From: Petrocella sp963666005 | GTDB taxonomy: Bacteria; Bacillota; Clostridia; Lachnospirales; Vallitaleaceae | DNA length: 64,000 bases | Reading direction: 5' to 3' | Assembly (NCBI GenBank): GCA_963666005.1 | Contig: OY762509.1 | Span: 744,001 to 808,000, forward strand | In this document: positions 1 to 9,349 of the stretch, one piece after another | Numbering within the stretch: the first letter of the stretch is position 1 | Layout of the letters: each line of letters opens with the position of its first letter | Made by a program: the position numbers and the translations under genes | Notes under the pieces: model-generated | Told to the model about the DNA's origin: nothing | Database searches by the model: none | Seen by the model: the letters and a program-made list of their open reading frames with translations, nothing else

Positions 1-360
1 CATGGATTCATTAAATCCATCCCTGTAGCCCTTGAGGAAGCAGCAACCATAGATGGCTGTACTACCATTCAGGTATACACCAATGTTGTTATGCCAATTC
101 TGAAACCAATATTCGTTACTGTCATCATACTGAATGTCATCTGGATTTGGAACGATTTCTTACTGCCACTGTTGGTTCTGGGTATTGGCAATGATGTTCA
201 GACATTACCTCTTGCTATCGCATTCTTCGCAGGTGCCTTCCGCATACAGTGGAATCTGATGATGACGGCTGTTCTTATGGCAGCTGTACCAATTGTCATA
301 CTTTTCCTCTTCGGACAGCGTCATATCATCAAAGGCATGGTTGCCGGATCAATCAAGTAA
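1..360 (+). CDS. Carbohydrate ABC transporter permease (MalG type), C-terminal part
   Basis: The reading frame is open from the first base of the window, so only the last 119 residues are present and the start lies outside. It is a membrane-spanning subunit of a sugar importer. The cytoplasmic EAA loop that docks on the ATPase is visible near the start of the fragment (EEAATIDGC). Two hydrophobic segments follow, one around VTVIILNVIWIWNDF and one around MMTAVLMAAVPIVILFLFG, and the usual MalG-type ending IIKGMVAGSIK. The GH65 phosphorylase gene starts 95 bases downstream on the same strand, so the imported sugar is probably a disaccharide that the phosphorylase then splits. The family call is firm; the substrate is inferred. 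Confidence 0.9.
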   Translation, partial: HGFIKSIPVALEEAATIDGCTTIQVYTNVVMPILKPIFVTVIILNVIWIWNDFLLPLLVLGIGNDVQTLPLAIAFFAGAFRIQWNLMMTAVLMAAVPIVILFLFGQRHIIKGMVAGSIK

Positions 361-455
361 GAGATACCGACTTCACGGAGGCATTCAGGCTCATGTGTTA
401 ACATCAGCAGACAAACCCTTACTAGGATGTCCGCTATACCGTCAGGGGGTAACCG

Positions 456-2717
456 ATGAAATATGATACAAAGTTCGACAATGAGAGCCTTCTTGTTGCT
501 GAAAGCGTACTGACAACCGCCAACGGTTACCTTGGTGTACGAGGTAACTTTGAAGAAGGCTATGGAGAAGGTCTTGAATCTATTCGTGGCACCTATCTCA
601 ATGGCTTCTATGATATCGTCGATGTCACATACGGGGAAAATGCCTATGGATTTCCTCAGACCGCTCAGAAGATGTTGAATGTCATCGATGGGCAGACCAT
701 AAGAATATCCGTGGGCGGCGATGTTTTCTCCATGGATTCTGGTAAAATCCTTTCAATGAAGAGAAGCTTGAACCTTGAGGCTGGCTATGCTGCAAGGAGC
801 ATCCATTGGCAGTCTCCTAAGAATCACGAGATTATCATCGATATTCGAAGGATGACCTCATTCAAGACCAAGGAACTGCTGATGATTGATTATAACGTAA
901 GATCTATCGGTTATAATGGGCCACTGACCATTGAATCCACAATTGATGGTAATGTACGAAACTATACCCGTGCCGGCGATCCTAGAGTTGCCTCAGGTCA
1001 TGGTCAGCTACTAGAAATAACCAGTGCATTTACAGATATTCAGACTGGTATACTAACAGCAAAGACCACACGTTCTGGCCTTGAAATGGCCTGTATGATG
1101 CTCCATGATATTCCTATGCAACTCTTTATTGAAGATAATACAATCACTGCAACAAGAACCCTACAATTAGATGATAATGATGAATGTCACTTTACCAAAT
1201 ATGTTGTCTATACGGACAGCTTACGACACGATCATATCATTGACAGTGGCCTTGACATCATTGGTATGGTGGCAGATAAGGGACGTGTCTATTGGTATAA
1301 CAGACAACAGCATTACCTCGATGACTTTTGGAAGTATGCTAAGGTGGATATTGAAGGTGATGACAGCGTTCAAGAAGCCATCGACTTCAGTTGCTACCAG
1401 CTTCTTGCTTGTGCCGGTAAAGAACCTTATAGTAATATGGCCGCCAAAGGCCTTACCGGTGAAGGTTATGAGGGGCACTATTTCTGGGATACAGAGATCT
1501 ACGCCATCCCCTTCTTCACCTTAACCGAGCCAGAAGTGGCTAAGAACTTACTGACCTTTAGGCATAGGACTTTAGATCAAGCCCGCATACGTGCTGTGGA
1601 ACTTGGACACAAAAAGGGGGCCAAGATTCCTTGGCGTACCATCTCCGGTTCTGAATGTTCCGGATATTTTCCTGCCGCTTGCGCTCAATACCACATCAAT
1701 GCTGACGTCGCGTATGCTAATATCCAGTATTACCTTTTTCATAAAGATCTTGATTTCATGATGACCATCAGTTACCCGGTTATCTTTGAAACAGCTCGGT
1801 TGTGGATGGATACCGGCCATTATGGACCTGATGGCATGTTCCGTATTGACGATGTTACAGGACCAGACGAGTATACCGCCATAGTCAACAACAATTATTA
1901 CACCAATGCCATGGCTAAGTATCATTTAATGTGGGCAGTTAAGTTAGCCACAGTACTTGAAGAATATGATATGGATGGATGGAACCGATTATGTGATGAG
2001 CTGGACATTTCAACCAATGAACTTTATTCTATGAAGCAAGCTGCTGAGGCTATGTACCTTCCATATGACCAGGCCCACGGCATCTCTTTGATGGACGATA
2101 GTTTCATGTTGAAAAAGGATTGGGACTTTGATGGCACACCAAAAGACCATCATCCCCTATTGCTTTATTATCACCCCTTAGCCATCTATCGTCATAAGGT
2201 ATTAAAACAAGCAGATACGGTACTTGCTCATTTCCTATTGGATAATGAAAAGGGTAGTGTCATGAAACGGTCCTACGATTATTACGAAAGGTACACAACC
2301 CATGACTCAAGCTTGTCCTATTGTATCTACGGTATGATGGCATCAAAAGTAGGCTATCCTGAAAAGGCACTGCACTATTTCAACAAGAACATTCGCCTTG
2401 ATCTGGACAACCTTCACCACAACACAAAAGATGGCCTGCATCTTGCCAATGCCGGTGGTGTGTATATGAACTTAGTCTACGGATTCATGGGACTAAGAAT
2501 CAAAGAAGACGGCCTTTATCTTGCCCCCACCAAACCTACTTGTTGGAATAGCCTAACCATCCGCTTCCGTTACAAAGGCACATTGCTTACCCTTTCCATA
2601 GCCAATGATATTGTCATCGAGTCTCAAGAGCCTGTGACCCTATATCTCTATGGAACATCCTATAATGTAAAAGACAGACCATTGCATGTTCCTGTTGCAA
2701 CAAAGACTATTTCATAA
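456..2717 (+). CDS. GH65 disaccharide phosphorylase (maltose/kojibiose/trehalose type)
   Basis: A 753-residue cytoplasmic enzyme of glycoside hydrolase family 65, full length for the family. It should split an alpha-glucosyl disaccharide with phosphate to give beta-glucose 1-phosphate and a free sugar. The N-terminal beta-sandwich opens with TTANGYLGVRGNFEEG, typical of GH65. The (alpha/alpha)6 barrel carries FWDTEIYAIPFF near residue 343. VTGPDEYTAIVNNNYYTN contains the family's general acid Glu, here about residue 472. The phosphate-loop-like segment NTKDGLHLANAGG is near the C-terminus. The start is supported by CAGGGGGT eight bases upstream. It follows a sugar permease on the same strand, fitting uptake followed by phosphorolysis. 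Which disaccharide is used cannot be told from motifs alone; no beta-phosphoglucomutase gene is adjacent. Confidence 0.9.
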   Translation: MKYDTKFDNESLLVAESVLTTANGYLGVRGNFEEGYGEGLESIRGTYLNGFYDIVDVTYGENAYGFPQTAQKMLNVIDGQTIRISVGGDVFSMDSGKILSMKRSLNLEAGYAARSIHWQSPKNHEIIIDIRRMTSFKTKELLMIDYNVRSIGYNGPLTIESTIDGNVRNYTRAGDPRVASGHGQLLEITSAFTDIQTGILTAKTTRSGLEMACMMLHDIPMQLFIEDNTITATRTLQLDDNDECHFTKYVVYTDSLRHDHIIDSGLDIIGMVADKGRVYWYNRQQHYLDDFWKYAKVDIEGDDSVQEAIDFSCYQLLACAGKEPYSNMAAKGLTGEGYEGHYFWDTEIYAIPFFTLTEPEVAKNLLTFRHRTLDQARIRAVELGHKKGAKIPWRTISGSECSGYFPAACAQYHINADVAYANIQYYLFHKDLDFMMTISYPVIFETARLWMDTGHYGPDGMFRIDDVTGPDEYTAIVNNNYYTNAMAKYHLMWAVKLATVLEEYDMDGWNRLCDELDISTNELYSMKQAAEAMYLPYDQAHGISLMDDSFMLKKDWDFDGTPKDHHPLLLYYHPLAIYRHKVLKQADTVLAHFLLDNEKGSVMKRSYDYYERYTTHDSSLSYCIYGMMASKVGYPEKALHYFNKNIRLDLDNLHHNTKDGLHLANAGGVYMNLVYGFMGLRIKEDGLYLAPTKPTCWNSLTIRFRYKGTLLTLSIANDIVIESQEPVTLYLYGTSYNVKDRPLHVPVATKTIS

Positions 2718-2810
2718 TAAAGAAATACTTTCACAGATTTCGTACTGCTTTTAATCTTGAAGCAAAACATTCATTATTCAGATTATACTTGTTCTATCAA
2801 CGGATCATAT

Positions 2811-2861
2811 AAAAAGGAAGAAGGACCAACACCTACAGGCGTTAGTTCTTCTTCCTTTTTT
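2811..2861. terminator. Bidirectional terminator between convergent genes
   Basis: A stem of about 20 pairs (AAAAAGGAAGAAG on the left, CTTCTTCCTTTTTT on the right) with a 10-base loop. T-runs fall on both strands. It sits between the GH65 gene and the convergent ABC permease gene and can end both transcripts. Confidence 0.85.
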
Positions 2862-2888
2862 CAAGTATTCTATGTATCCTATCTAGGA

Positions 2889-4223
2889 CTATTCATTTCT
2901 CAATGCCCCAAGGACACTTAGTTTCATTGCTCTCCTCGCTGGGAAGTATCCGGAGATCAGACCAACAAGGCCTGAGAAAAGGAATGCTGACAAATACAAC
3001 CACAACGGAACAATGGATGCTTTCATAGTCTCTCCTCCTGCACCCATACCCGCCATCATGCCACCACCAACAGCGTTGATGATGGCAGAGATGCCTGCAC
3101 TGAAGCCAAGGCCAATAAACCCTCCAACAAAGCCTATCATAGCTGCTTCAAAAAGAAACATCTTCCGTATATCCGGCAAGGATGCTCCGATAACTTTCAT
3201 GACGCCAATCTCCTTTGTCCGTTCATAGATGGACATAATCATTGTGTTGGTTATACCAAGTGCAGCAACGAATAAAGATACTGCACCGATACCACCAAGG
3301 ACAAGCTGAACCCCATTGGATATTGTACTGATTTCCTCCAATATATCGATCATGGAGTAGGCTTCAAGACCCATGTCCTTTATTGACTGCTGTACTTCGG
3401 AGACATCGTCAATGTCTGCCACATACACTATGGCCTCATCGTACGTAATGGCCTCTTTCTTACCACCACCGCCACCACCTGAAACGGATTTTTCGTACTT
3501 TTGCTTTTCTTCATACATCTTGAGCGCTGTTGCCATATCTGTGTATATATAGTAACTATAATTACCTGTATCGTCATCAATCTCACCAGATACAGTGATT
3601 GGCACAGGTCTGGCCTGCTTCTGACCCGAGCTGTACTGCTCACCGTAAGACATATCATAGCTCATCTTGATTGGATCATTCTGAATATCCACATCTGGCT
3701 CCGGCATATCTCCGCCCATATAATAGCCATAGAACCCATCGTCACTCCCTGGTTTGTAGAACTGGTAAGCCACGCTGGAACCAAAGACCAGACCATAACG
3801 ATCACTGCCGTCAGGGAAATCCCCCCACTTCAAATTGACACCTTGAAGCTCAAGCATCGCTAGGTCAATCCCTTGAACATTGGCCCAGGCATAGTACCTT
3901 CCTGACCCTAATTTAACATCCACATTCAGCAATGGGCTTACTAATGTCACGCCAGGTATTGTTTGTATGGAAGCGATTTTTTCATCTGTGATGGCACTGT
4001 CCTCATCATCATAGCTGCTCCAACTTCTGGATACATTGATGATGTTGAGACTGCCCATGTCACCAAGAGAATCCATCATCGCCTTATTCATAGCCAGACC
4101 AAGACTAATCATTACAACAATGGACGATGTGCCGATGATGACACCAAGGACTGTCAAGAATGTCCTAAGCTTCCGCCGCCATAAGTTACGAAAGCTAAGG
4201 ACAATCAGATCAATCAGCTTCAT
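2889..4223 (-). CDS. MacB/FtsX-like ABC transporter permease
   Basis: A 444-residue membrane protein with one N-terminal helix (about 15-40, after FRNLWRRKLRTFLTVLGV). A large outer domain (MacB_PCD, about 45-305) and three C-terminal helices (FtsX domain, about 310-435) follow, ending FPARRAMKLSVLGALRNE. This is the classic MacB/LolE layout. The outer domain contains a run of six glycines (SVSGGGGGGKK, near residue 250), probably a flexible linker. The gene start overlaps the end of the preceding gene by 14 bases, so it is translationally coupled to the surface protein and the ATPase. MacB-type systems usually work as mechanotransmitters or exporters rather than importers. The substrate is unknown. 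Confidence 0.88.
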   Translation of the reverse strand: MKLIDLIVLSFRNLWRRKLRTFLTVLGVIIGTSSIVVMISLGLAMNKAMMDSLGDMGSLNIINVSRSWSSYDDEDSAITDEKIASIQTIPGVTLVSPLLNVDVKLGSGRYYAWANVQGIDLAMLELQGVNLKWGDFPDGSDRYGLVFGSSVAYQFYKPGSDDGFYGYYMGGDMPEPDVDIQNDPIKMSYDMSYGEQYSSGQKQARPVPITVSGEIDDDTGNYSYYIYTDMATALKMYEEKQKYEKSVSGGGGGGKKEAITYDEAIVYVADIDDVSEVQQSIKDMGLEAYSMIDILEEISTISNGVQLVLGGIGAVSLFVAALGITNTMIMSIYERTKEIGVMKVIGASLPDIRKMFLFEAAMIGFVGGFIGLGFSAGISAIINAVGGGMMAGMGAGGETMKASIVPLWLYLSAFLFSGLVGLISGYFPARRAMKLSVLGALRNE

Positions 4224-6267
4224 CGAACATCATCTCCATTTTCTTTTTCTTTCTTTTTCTAAGGATTACTATTACGACAATGACACCGATGACGGCGGCG
4301 CCAATCCCAAGATACAGAGGCAGTCTACTGCCAGGCATCACTGGTTCTTCAAAATCCATATCATCCACATATGGGTCATCCATCCAGCCCATATCATCCA
4401 CAAAACCTTCCATGACATTGACCGAGAATGGTTTTTCAATTGTATAAGCTTCTCCTGCTGCATCCTCATAGGTAATGACAACAGAGCCTTCTACCTGACC
4501 TGGTTGATCCATGACAATATAAGCATCAAAGTAATCCGTACTGCCTACGTCTAGGTTCCCGACATATTTTGATGCCGGATCACTTGATACATCCCCCTGT
4601 ACCTTGATCATCAAGTTATAAACTTTTGCTTTGCCCGTGTTGAAGATATCAAAGTAAAGATTATTGGTCTCACCTTGCATGACTTCTGATGGCAGGTTAA
4701 AGTCAGAAGCTTCCACCTTGCTGACCTGCGTCACAGGGATCCCAACGAACTCTTCCGCCGTAAAAGTATTGCCATCCGCATCCTCGTATTCGAAATTAAT
4801 CGTCAGGTTGTAGGTCTTTGGTGATGCATCCGGCACAGTAAAAAGTCTTATAGACTGATTGCTTGCTTCCTTTGGCCCAATCTCATCAATGTAGAAAGTA
4901 TTACTGCTACCTACCGGTGTGAATACATTACCTGTATCTTCTGTTGATTCATTGGCTGTAATATAGGCTTTGACATTATAAATAGTTCGACTTCTATTGG
5001 TATTTGTGAAAGACAAGCTCAGATCAAACTCTTTACCAGCCTTAACAATCTGAGGTTCAGACTTGTACTCACTGATAATGATCTTTGGTGCATTGCCTGA
5101 ATCATCAGAATTACTGTCTGCATTAATATACACACCAACAATCTGACTGTCTGTGATAGTCTCCGTACCGTTGTTGTAACTATATTCAATCTCTATTGGG
5201 TAGTTCCGGTCCTCCAAATCATCTCCAGTGGCCACTAGATCAATGTTAAAGTCAAGGGATGCCCCTGCACTTATCTTATCCACTTTAACGATACCAGGGG
5301 ACTTAGGAATGAACACCGTATTGTCAACCAAACGTATATACAGATCCGTCACTTCGCCTGCACTATTATTGGTCAAAGTCAGGCCAACGTTAAAGACTTG
5401 ATCCTGTCTTGCAGATGAAGGGTAAGCCACATCAGAAACCGTTACAGAACCTTCCTCTTTGGCACTTTCATCAACAAATACATTGCGCTCCAATGTTCTG
5501 ACCACTTTATTACCATCAGCGTTATAATATTCAAGAACTATTTGATACTCGTAACTGCCAAGTGGCGTCTCCTCGCTCATATAGTAGTCAATCTGAACAT
5601 CTCTGGCGATGTTTCTTGTAAGAGTTCCTAGGTAGACACTATCCTTGTGACCAACCAGGACAAAGTACTCTTCCGGCAATCCTTGAATATAAGTCGTTAC
5701 ATCTGTCGGCGCATAACCTTCAAAGTTATTCACTGTGTACTCGAAAGTGAACTGTTCACCACGGGTTGGTACCAAAGACTCAGCATTGTCTGCCACTACA
5801 GAGATTTTTTCCTTGTAACTGTCATCATTTCTAACTTCAATGTAAGTAAGAATCTCCTTGGTCAACGTCTCATTCACTGTATTCGTATAGGTAAGAAGTA
5901 ATTTGATTGGGTAAACACCTTCACTGACCGTATCATCCACGGTCACCTCTACCTGCGCTGTCACTGACTCATGGCCTCGAACAGATGTGTCACTCAGTGA
6001 AAATGCCGTACTCATCAAGTTAAAACCATCAAGGTCAGTAACGGATACATCCGGTGTCGCCTCCAGATTCTTAGCTGTATATAAGCTGGTATTCTCAAGG
6101 GTATAAGTAATGGTGTTCTGGGCCCCGGTATAGACGATGAACGGTTTTTGTTCCTGAACAATCAGGTTCGGTAGATTAGAAGCTGCTTCGACATTCACAC
6201 TGCCAAACATGCTGATGACAAGCATAAGTGCCAATAAGATCCCTGTGTGTTTGATTTTATTTATCAT
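4210..6267 (-). CDS. Secreted, membrane-anchored COG1361/CARDB-like multi-Ig protein
   Basis: A 685-residue surface protein with a signal peptide (cleavage likely after VEA, near residue 28). Several beta-sandwich repeats of the CARDB/COG1361 (S-layer-like) kind follow, with recurring phrases such as 'LTLTNNSAGEV' and 'LSFTNTNRSRT'. Near the C-terminus there is one transmembrane helix (LYLGIGAAVIGVIVVIVIL) and a Lys/Arg-rich cytoplasmic tail. It sits between an ABC ATPase and a MacB-like permease, overlapping the ATPase gene by 4 bases and the permease gene by 14. This suggests it is a third, outward-facing subunit of that complex, perhaps binding a polymer, peptide or surface ligand. No catalytic motif was found. 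The role is inferred from context. Confidence 0.75.
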   Translation of the reverse strand: MINKIKHTGILLALMLVISMFGSVNVEAASNLPNLIVQEQKPFIVYTGAQNTITYTLENTSLYTAKNLEATPDVSVTDLDGFNLMSTAFSLSDTSVRGHESVTAQVEVTVDDTVSEGVYPIKLLLTYTNTVNETLTKEILTYIEVRNDDSYKEKISVVADNAESLVPTRGEQFTFEYTVNNFEGYAPTDVTTYIQGLPEEYFVLVGHKDSVYLGTLTRNIARDVQIDYYMSEETPLGSYEYQIVLEYYNADGNKVVRTLERNVFVDESAKEEGSVTVSDVAYPSSARQDQVFNVGLTLTNNSAGEVTDLYIRLVDNTVFIPKSPGIVKVDKISAGASLDFNIDLVATGDDLEDRNYPIEIEYSYNNGTETITDSQIVGVYINADSNSDDSGNAPKIIISEYKSEPQIVKAGKEFDLSLSFTNTNRSRTIYNVKAYITANESTEDTGNVFTPVGSSNTFYIDEIGPKEASNQSIRLFTVPDASPKTYNLTINFEYEDADGNTFTAEEFVGIPVTQVSKVEASDFNLPSEVMQGETNNLYFDIFNTGKAKVYNLMIKVQGDVSSDPASKYVGNLDVGSTDYFDAYIVMDQPGQVEGSVVITYEDAAGEAYTIEKPFSVNVMEGFVDDMGWMDDPYVDDMDFEEPVMPGSRLPLYLGIGAAVIGVIVVIVILRKRKKKKMEMMFDEAD

Positions 6268-6968
6268 GATAATACTGCTCCTTCATTAATGTCTATTTTT
6301 TCTATATTGCCATCTCGTATATGAATAACGCGGTTAGCATACCTCGCCAATTCCCGATTGTGGGTAACAATAATCAGTGTCTTACCATCTTGCCTTACCA
6401 ATTCTGTCATCATATCCATCATATCTTCTGCTGTCTTCGTATCAAGATTCCCTGTCGGTTCATCGGCAAAGATGATCTCCGGTCGATTAATAAAAGCTCT
6501 CGCTATGGACACTCTCTGCTGCTGACCTCCTGACATCTCCGTCGGCTTATGCTTAAGACGGTCACCAAGGCCTATACGTTCCATCATATTAACACCCACT
6601 TCATGGCGCTTCTTTCTGTGCATGCCTTTAAACAGCAAAGGCATGGTGATATTCTCCAAAGCTGTCTGGGTTGTTATTAAGTTGTATTGTTGGAAAACAA
6701 AACCTATGAACCTGCGACGAAATTCTGCCAGAGTATTCTCGTCCATCTTATGAACCGGGTACTTCATGAACATAATCTCTCCCTTGGTTGGCTTCTCAAG
6801 ACCAGCCATCATATTCAGCAGTGTGGACTTGCCTGAACCTGATGGACCAAGAAGACAGATAATCTCCCCCTCCTCAACCGTCATATCAACACTGTCTAGT
6901 GCTACGACTTTCTCTTTGCCCATCCGGTAAACCTTGCGGACACCCTTCAGGGTCATTATTGAACCCAT
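6264..6968 (-). CDS. MacB/LolD-type ABC transporter ATP-binding protein
   Basis: A 234-residue ATPase that powers the MacB-like permease downstream. It has Walker A GPSGSGKST near residue 41, a Q-loop (FVFQQYNLI), signature MSGGQQQRVSIARAF, Walker B EIIFADEPTGNLD and the switch His in IIVTHNREL. The 'GNLDTKT' D-loop is typical of the LolD/MacB family. The start is preceded by GGAGGAG four bases upstream; a second ATG at codon 5 is possible. It is the first gene of a three-gene coupled operon with the surface protein and the permease. Confidence 0.92.
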   Translation of the reverse strand: MGSIMTLKGVRKVYRMGKEKVVALDSVDMTVEEGEIICLLGPSGSGKSTLLNMMAGLEKPTKGEIMFMKYPVHKMDENTLAEFRRRFIGFVFQQYNLITTQTALENITMPLLFKGMHRKKRHEVGVNMMERIGLGDRLKHKPTEMSGGQQQRVSIARAFINRPEIIFADEPTGNLDTKTAEDMMDMMTELVRQDGKTLIIVTHNRELARYANRVIHIRDGNIEKIDINEGAVLS

Positions 6969-7041
6969 TTTTCTCCTCCTATCCTTTAAATAACCTTCTT
7001 TACAAAGTCCCTACTACGATACAAATCTTTTTCTTGTATTG

Positions 7042-7083
7042 TACCATTATGCTGATGGTAACGCTTATTCCAATCATCGTCAA
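7042..7083 (-). promoter_or_regulatory. Possible promoter and inverted repeat upstream of the MacB-like operon
   Basis: On the minus strand TTGACG (7083-7078) and TACCAT (7060-7055) are 17 bases apart. The -10 lies in an inverted repeat, TACCAT-7-ATGGTA (7042-7060). The gap from 6969 to 7309 otherwise holds only the terminator at 7206 and AT-rich sequence. Weak call from consensus alone. Confidence 0.3.
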
Positions 7084-7205
7084 TGACCTTAAAACAAAAT
7101 TAATGTTTTTATAATAATTAAGAAATCACCTTAATTGACACTCTTATCTTTAAGACGGAGCAACGTCAAAAAAAGTTGCAAGATAGTCCATATTTATTTT
7201 TATAC

Positions 7206-7239
7206 AGCAAAAAAGCCACCTAAGGCAGCTTTTTTTGCT
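7206..7239 (-). terminator. Terminator of the inositol-type operon
   Basis: AGCAAAAAAGC pairs with GCTTTTTTTGCT. On the minus strand the loop extends the stem by GCTGCC/GGTGGC with two wobbles, and GCTTTTTTG follows. It lies 70 bases past the end of the last dehydrogenase gene. Confidence 0.8.
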
Positions 7240-7309
7240 ATGCTTTCAGCGGTTGGCTTCAAGCACATAATTATGGATGTTCTAGAAATGTTTTCTATAA
7301 TTTCCTCAA

Positions 7310-8323
7310 TCAAACAATCTCTTCAATCTTCACAGGTCTACCCTCTTTAAGGGACTTAGTTGCTGCCATGGCAATAACAACCGCATTCTTGCCATCAATA
7401 CCTTCCACCGGCGTCACAGTGTCATTTCCAACAGCGTCAAAGAATTGCTTCATTTCCTCTGCAAAGGAATCCATGTATCGCTCAAGGAAGAAATACAATG
7501 GCTTATCTGAAGTCACTGACTCAGATGTCCTGACAATGGTGTTTGTTGGTGTATCATTAGCCGCTTCAGCTGAGCCTTTTGAGCCGAACACTTCAACACG
7601 TTGGTCATAACCATAAGCCGCCTTACGGCTGTTGTCTATAACCGCCATCGCACCGTTCTCAAACTTAAGTGTCACTAGAGCAGTATCCACATCACCAGCT
7701 TCACCGATCTCCGGATCCACAAGACAGCCTCCAACAGCATACACTTCTGTTACTTCTGAACCAGCTTGGAATCTTGCCATGTCAAAGTCATGAATCATCA
7801 TGTCAAAGAATAGTCCACCAGATACTTTTACATAGCTGACTGGTGGTGGCTCAGGATCTCTTGAAGTAATCTTGATGATATGTGGATCACCAATGACACC
7901 ATCTTTAGTCACTTGATTCACTTTAGCGAAGTTATGGTCAAACCTTCTGTTAAAGCCAACTTGGAACTTAACACCTGCTTCTTCTACCGCTGCAAGTACC
8001 TGATCAATCCTACCAAGGTCATAATCGATTGGTTTCTCACAGAATATATGCTTACCTGCTTTAGCAGCTGCTATAGATATCTCTGCATGGGTATCTGTTG
8101 AGGAACAAACCAGCACGGCATCGATCTCAGGATCTGCCAGCAATTCATTATAGTCGCCGTACACATCTGGAATGCCCATTGTATCAGCCCATTCTCTAAC
8201 ACCATCCAGATAGACATCCATTACTGCTTTGACCCTTGCATTAGGAACTAGATTGGCGATGCTGTTCGCATGTACACGACCGATACGGCCCACGCCGATG
8301 ATACCAACATTATATATCTTCAT
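7310..8323 (-). CDS. iolG: Inositol 2-dehydrogenase-like Gfo/Idh/MocA oxidoreductase
   Basis: A 337-residue NAD(P)-dependent sugar or cyclitol dehydrogenase. The N-terminal Rossmann fold shows GVGRIG at residues 9-14. The dinucleotide-domain signature CEKP is near residue 97. The C-terminal domain has the catalytic-region motif GGLFFDMMIHDFDMARF, with Asp and His placed as in IolG. It directly follows the inosose dehydratase gene, two bases apart. Together they give the first two steps of inositol breakdown: inositol to inosose, then dehydration. It is the last gene of the operon before the terminator. The substrate stereoisomer (myo- or scyllo-inositol) cannot be settled here, and the iolB/C/D/J genes are not in the window. 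Confidence 0.85.
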   Translation of the reverse strand: MKIYNVGIIGVGRIGRVHANSIANLVPNARVKAVMDVYLDGVREWADTMGIPDVYGDYNELLADPEIDAVLVCSSTDTHAEISIAAAKAGKHIFCEKPIDYDLGRIDQVLAAVEEAGVKFQVGFNRRFDHNFAKVNQVTKDGVIGDPHIIKITSRDPEPPPVSYVKVSGGLFFDMMIHDFDMARFQAGSEVTEVYAVGGCLVDPEIGEAGDVDTALVTLKFENGAMAVIDNSRKAAYGYDQRVEVFGSKGSAEAANDTPTNTIVRTSESVTSDKPLYFFLERYMDSFAEEMKQFFDAVGNDTVTPVEGIDGKNAVVIAMAATKSLKEGRPVKIEEIV

Positions 8324-8325
8324 TC

Positions 8326-9225
8326 TTATAACCCTGCCTTTTCATTTATGTATTTTCTAGCTTTGACTGCGTATTCAAAAGGATTGGCCACTGCTGGATC
8401 TTGCTCTGCTTCAACCACCATCCAACCTTCGTAATCCGCTTCTTCCAGTATCTGAAAGATCGGTGTAAAATCAATCACCCCATCACCAGGAACTGTGAAT
8501 GTTCCCATTTTTACACCATCGAGGAAACTAAGCTTCTCTGCTTTTACCTTATCAACCAAATCCATTCTTACATCTTTAAGATGTACATGAACCGTTCTGT
8601 CGATATGCTTCTTAAGAACATCGTATGCTGCCTCAACACTGCCTTCTGAATAGACAAGATGTCCTGAATCAAAGAGAAGGTAGACATTATCATTGGTCTC
8701 TGCCATGAAGCGATCAATTTCTTCTGGCGTCTGAACACCCGTACCCATGTGATGGTGGAAACAAACTTTCATGCCTTTTTCTTCAGCCAGTTCCGCTAAA
8801 TGGTTCATGCCTTCTGCAACTTTTCGCCATTCTTCCTCTGTATATACAGGTTTCTCGTCGAAAACTGCTTTCGTTGTCCCCTGTATGGAGTTCCCCTGTT
8901 CTGAACATCCAATAACTTTCGCACCCATAGCATGAAGGAAATCTCTATGGGCTTTGAATGCTTCAAAAGTCACTTCAGGTGCCTCACTGGTAAATAGTGT
9001 TGAAAACCAGGCATTACAAATCTGAACGCCTCTTGTATCCAAAAATCGATGAAGTTCTTCAGGATCTTTTGGGTATTTGTTGCCAACCTCAGAACCGGTA
9101 TACCCTGCCAACGCCATCTCACTGACGCATTGTTCAAAAGTATTCTCTCCACCTAATTCCGGAAGGTCATCATTGGTCCAGGCAATCGGCGCAATCCCAA
9201 GTGTCACTTTTTCTTTTGAAAGCAT
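8326..9225 (-). CDS. iolE: Myo-inosose-2 dehydratase-like TIM-barrel protein
   Basis: A 299-residue AP_endonuc_2-type TIM barrel. The N-terminal LGIAPIAWTNDDLPELGG and the FHHHMGTGVQTPEEI, FDSGHLVYS, HVHLKD and VVEAEQDP segments match IolE; their His, Asp and Glu residues form the metal site. It should dehydrate 2-keto-myo-inositol to the diketone. A GGTGG ribosome site precedes the start. It stands between a LacI regulator and an IolG-like dehydrogenase in an operon with a ribose-type transporter, which supports inositol catabolism. The family call is strong. Activity on a related cyclitol or keto-sugar is possible. Confidence 0.87.
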   Translation of the reverse strand: MLSKEKVTLGIAPIAWTNDDLPELGGENTFEQCVSEMALAGYTGSEVGNKYPKDPEELHRFLDTRGVQICNAWFSTLFTSEAPEVTFEAFKAHRDFLHAMGAKVIGCSEQGNSIQGTTKAVFDEKPVYTEEEWRKVAEGMNHLAELAEEKGMKVCFHHHMGTGVQTPEEIDRFMAETNDNVYLLFDSGHLVYSEGSVEAAYDVLKKHIDRTVHVHLKDVRMDLVDKVKAEKLSFLDGVKMGTFTVPGDGVIDFTPIFQILEEADYEGWMVVEAEQDPAVANPFEYAVKARKYINEKAGL

Positions 9226-9323
9226 ATCACTACCACCTTATCTTATCGTCTTAGTACGTCGACACAATTCGACATACATTTACATCATATGTCCGATGCT
9301 AAGATTTATTCTAAAACCGGACT

Positions 9324-9338
9324 GGTTAAACGTTTACC
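9324..9338. promoter_or_regulatory. LacI-type operator upstream of iolE
   Basis: GGTTAAACGTTTACC, with a perfect TAAACGTTTA core. It lies about 100 bases upstream of the iolE start and just past the end of the LacI gene. The same AAACGTTT core recurs at three or four other sites in this region, so it is probably bound by the neighbouring LacI protein. Confidence 0.6.
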
Positions 9339-9349
9339 TTGCGAAAAAA

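Noticed and set aside
3501..4554. Plus-strand open frames of 120 and 172 residues opposite the MacB-like operon
   Set aside because: Low-complexity His/Ile/Thr-rich products antisense to well-supported genes; shadows.
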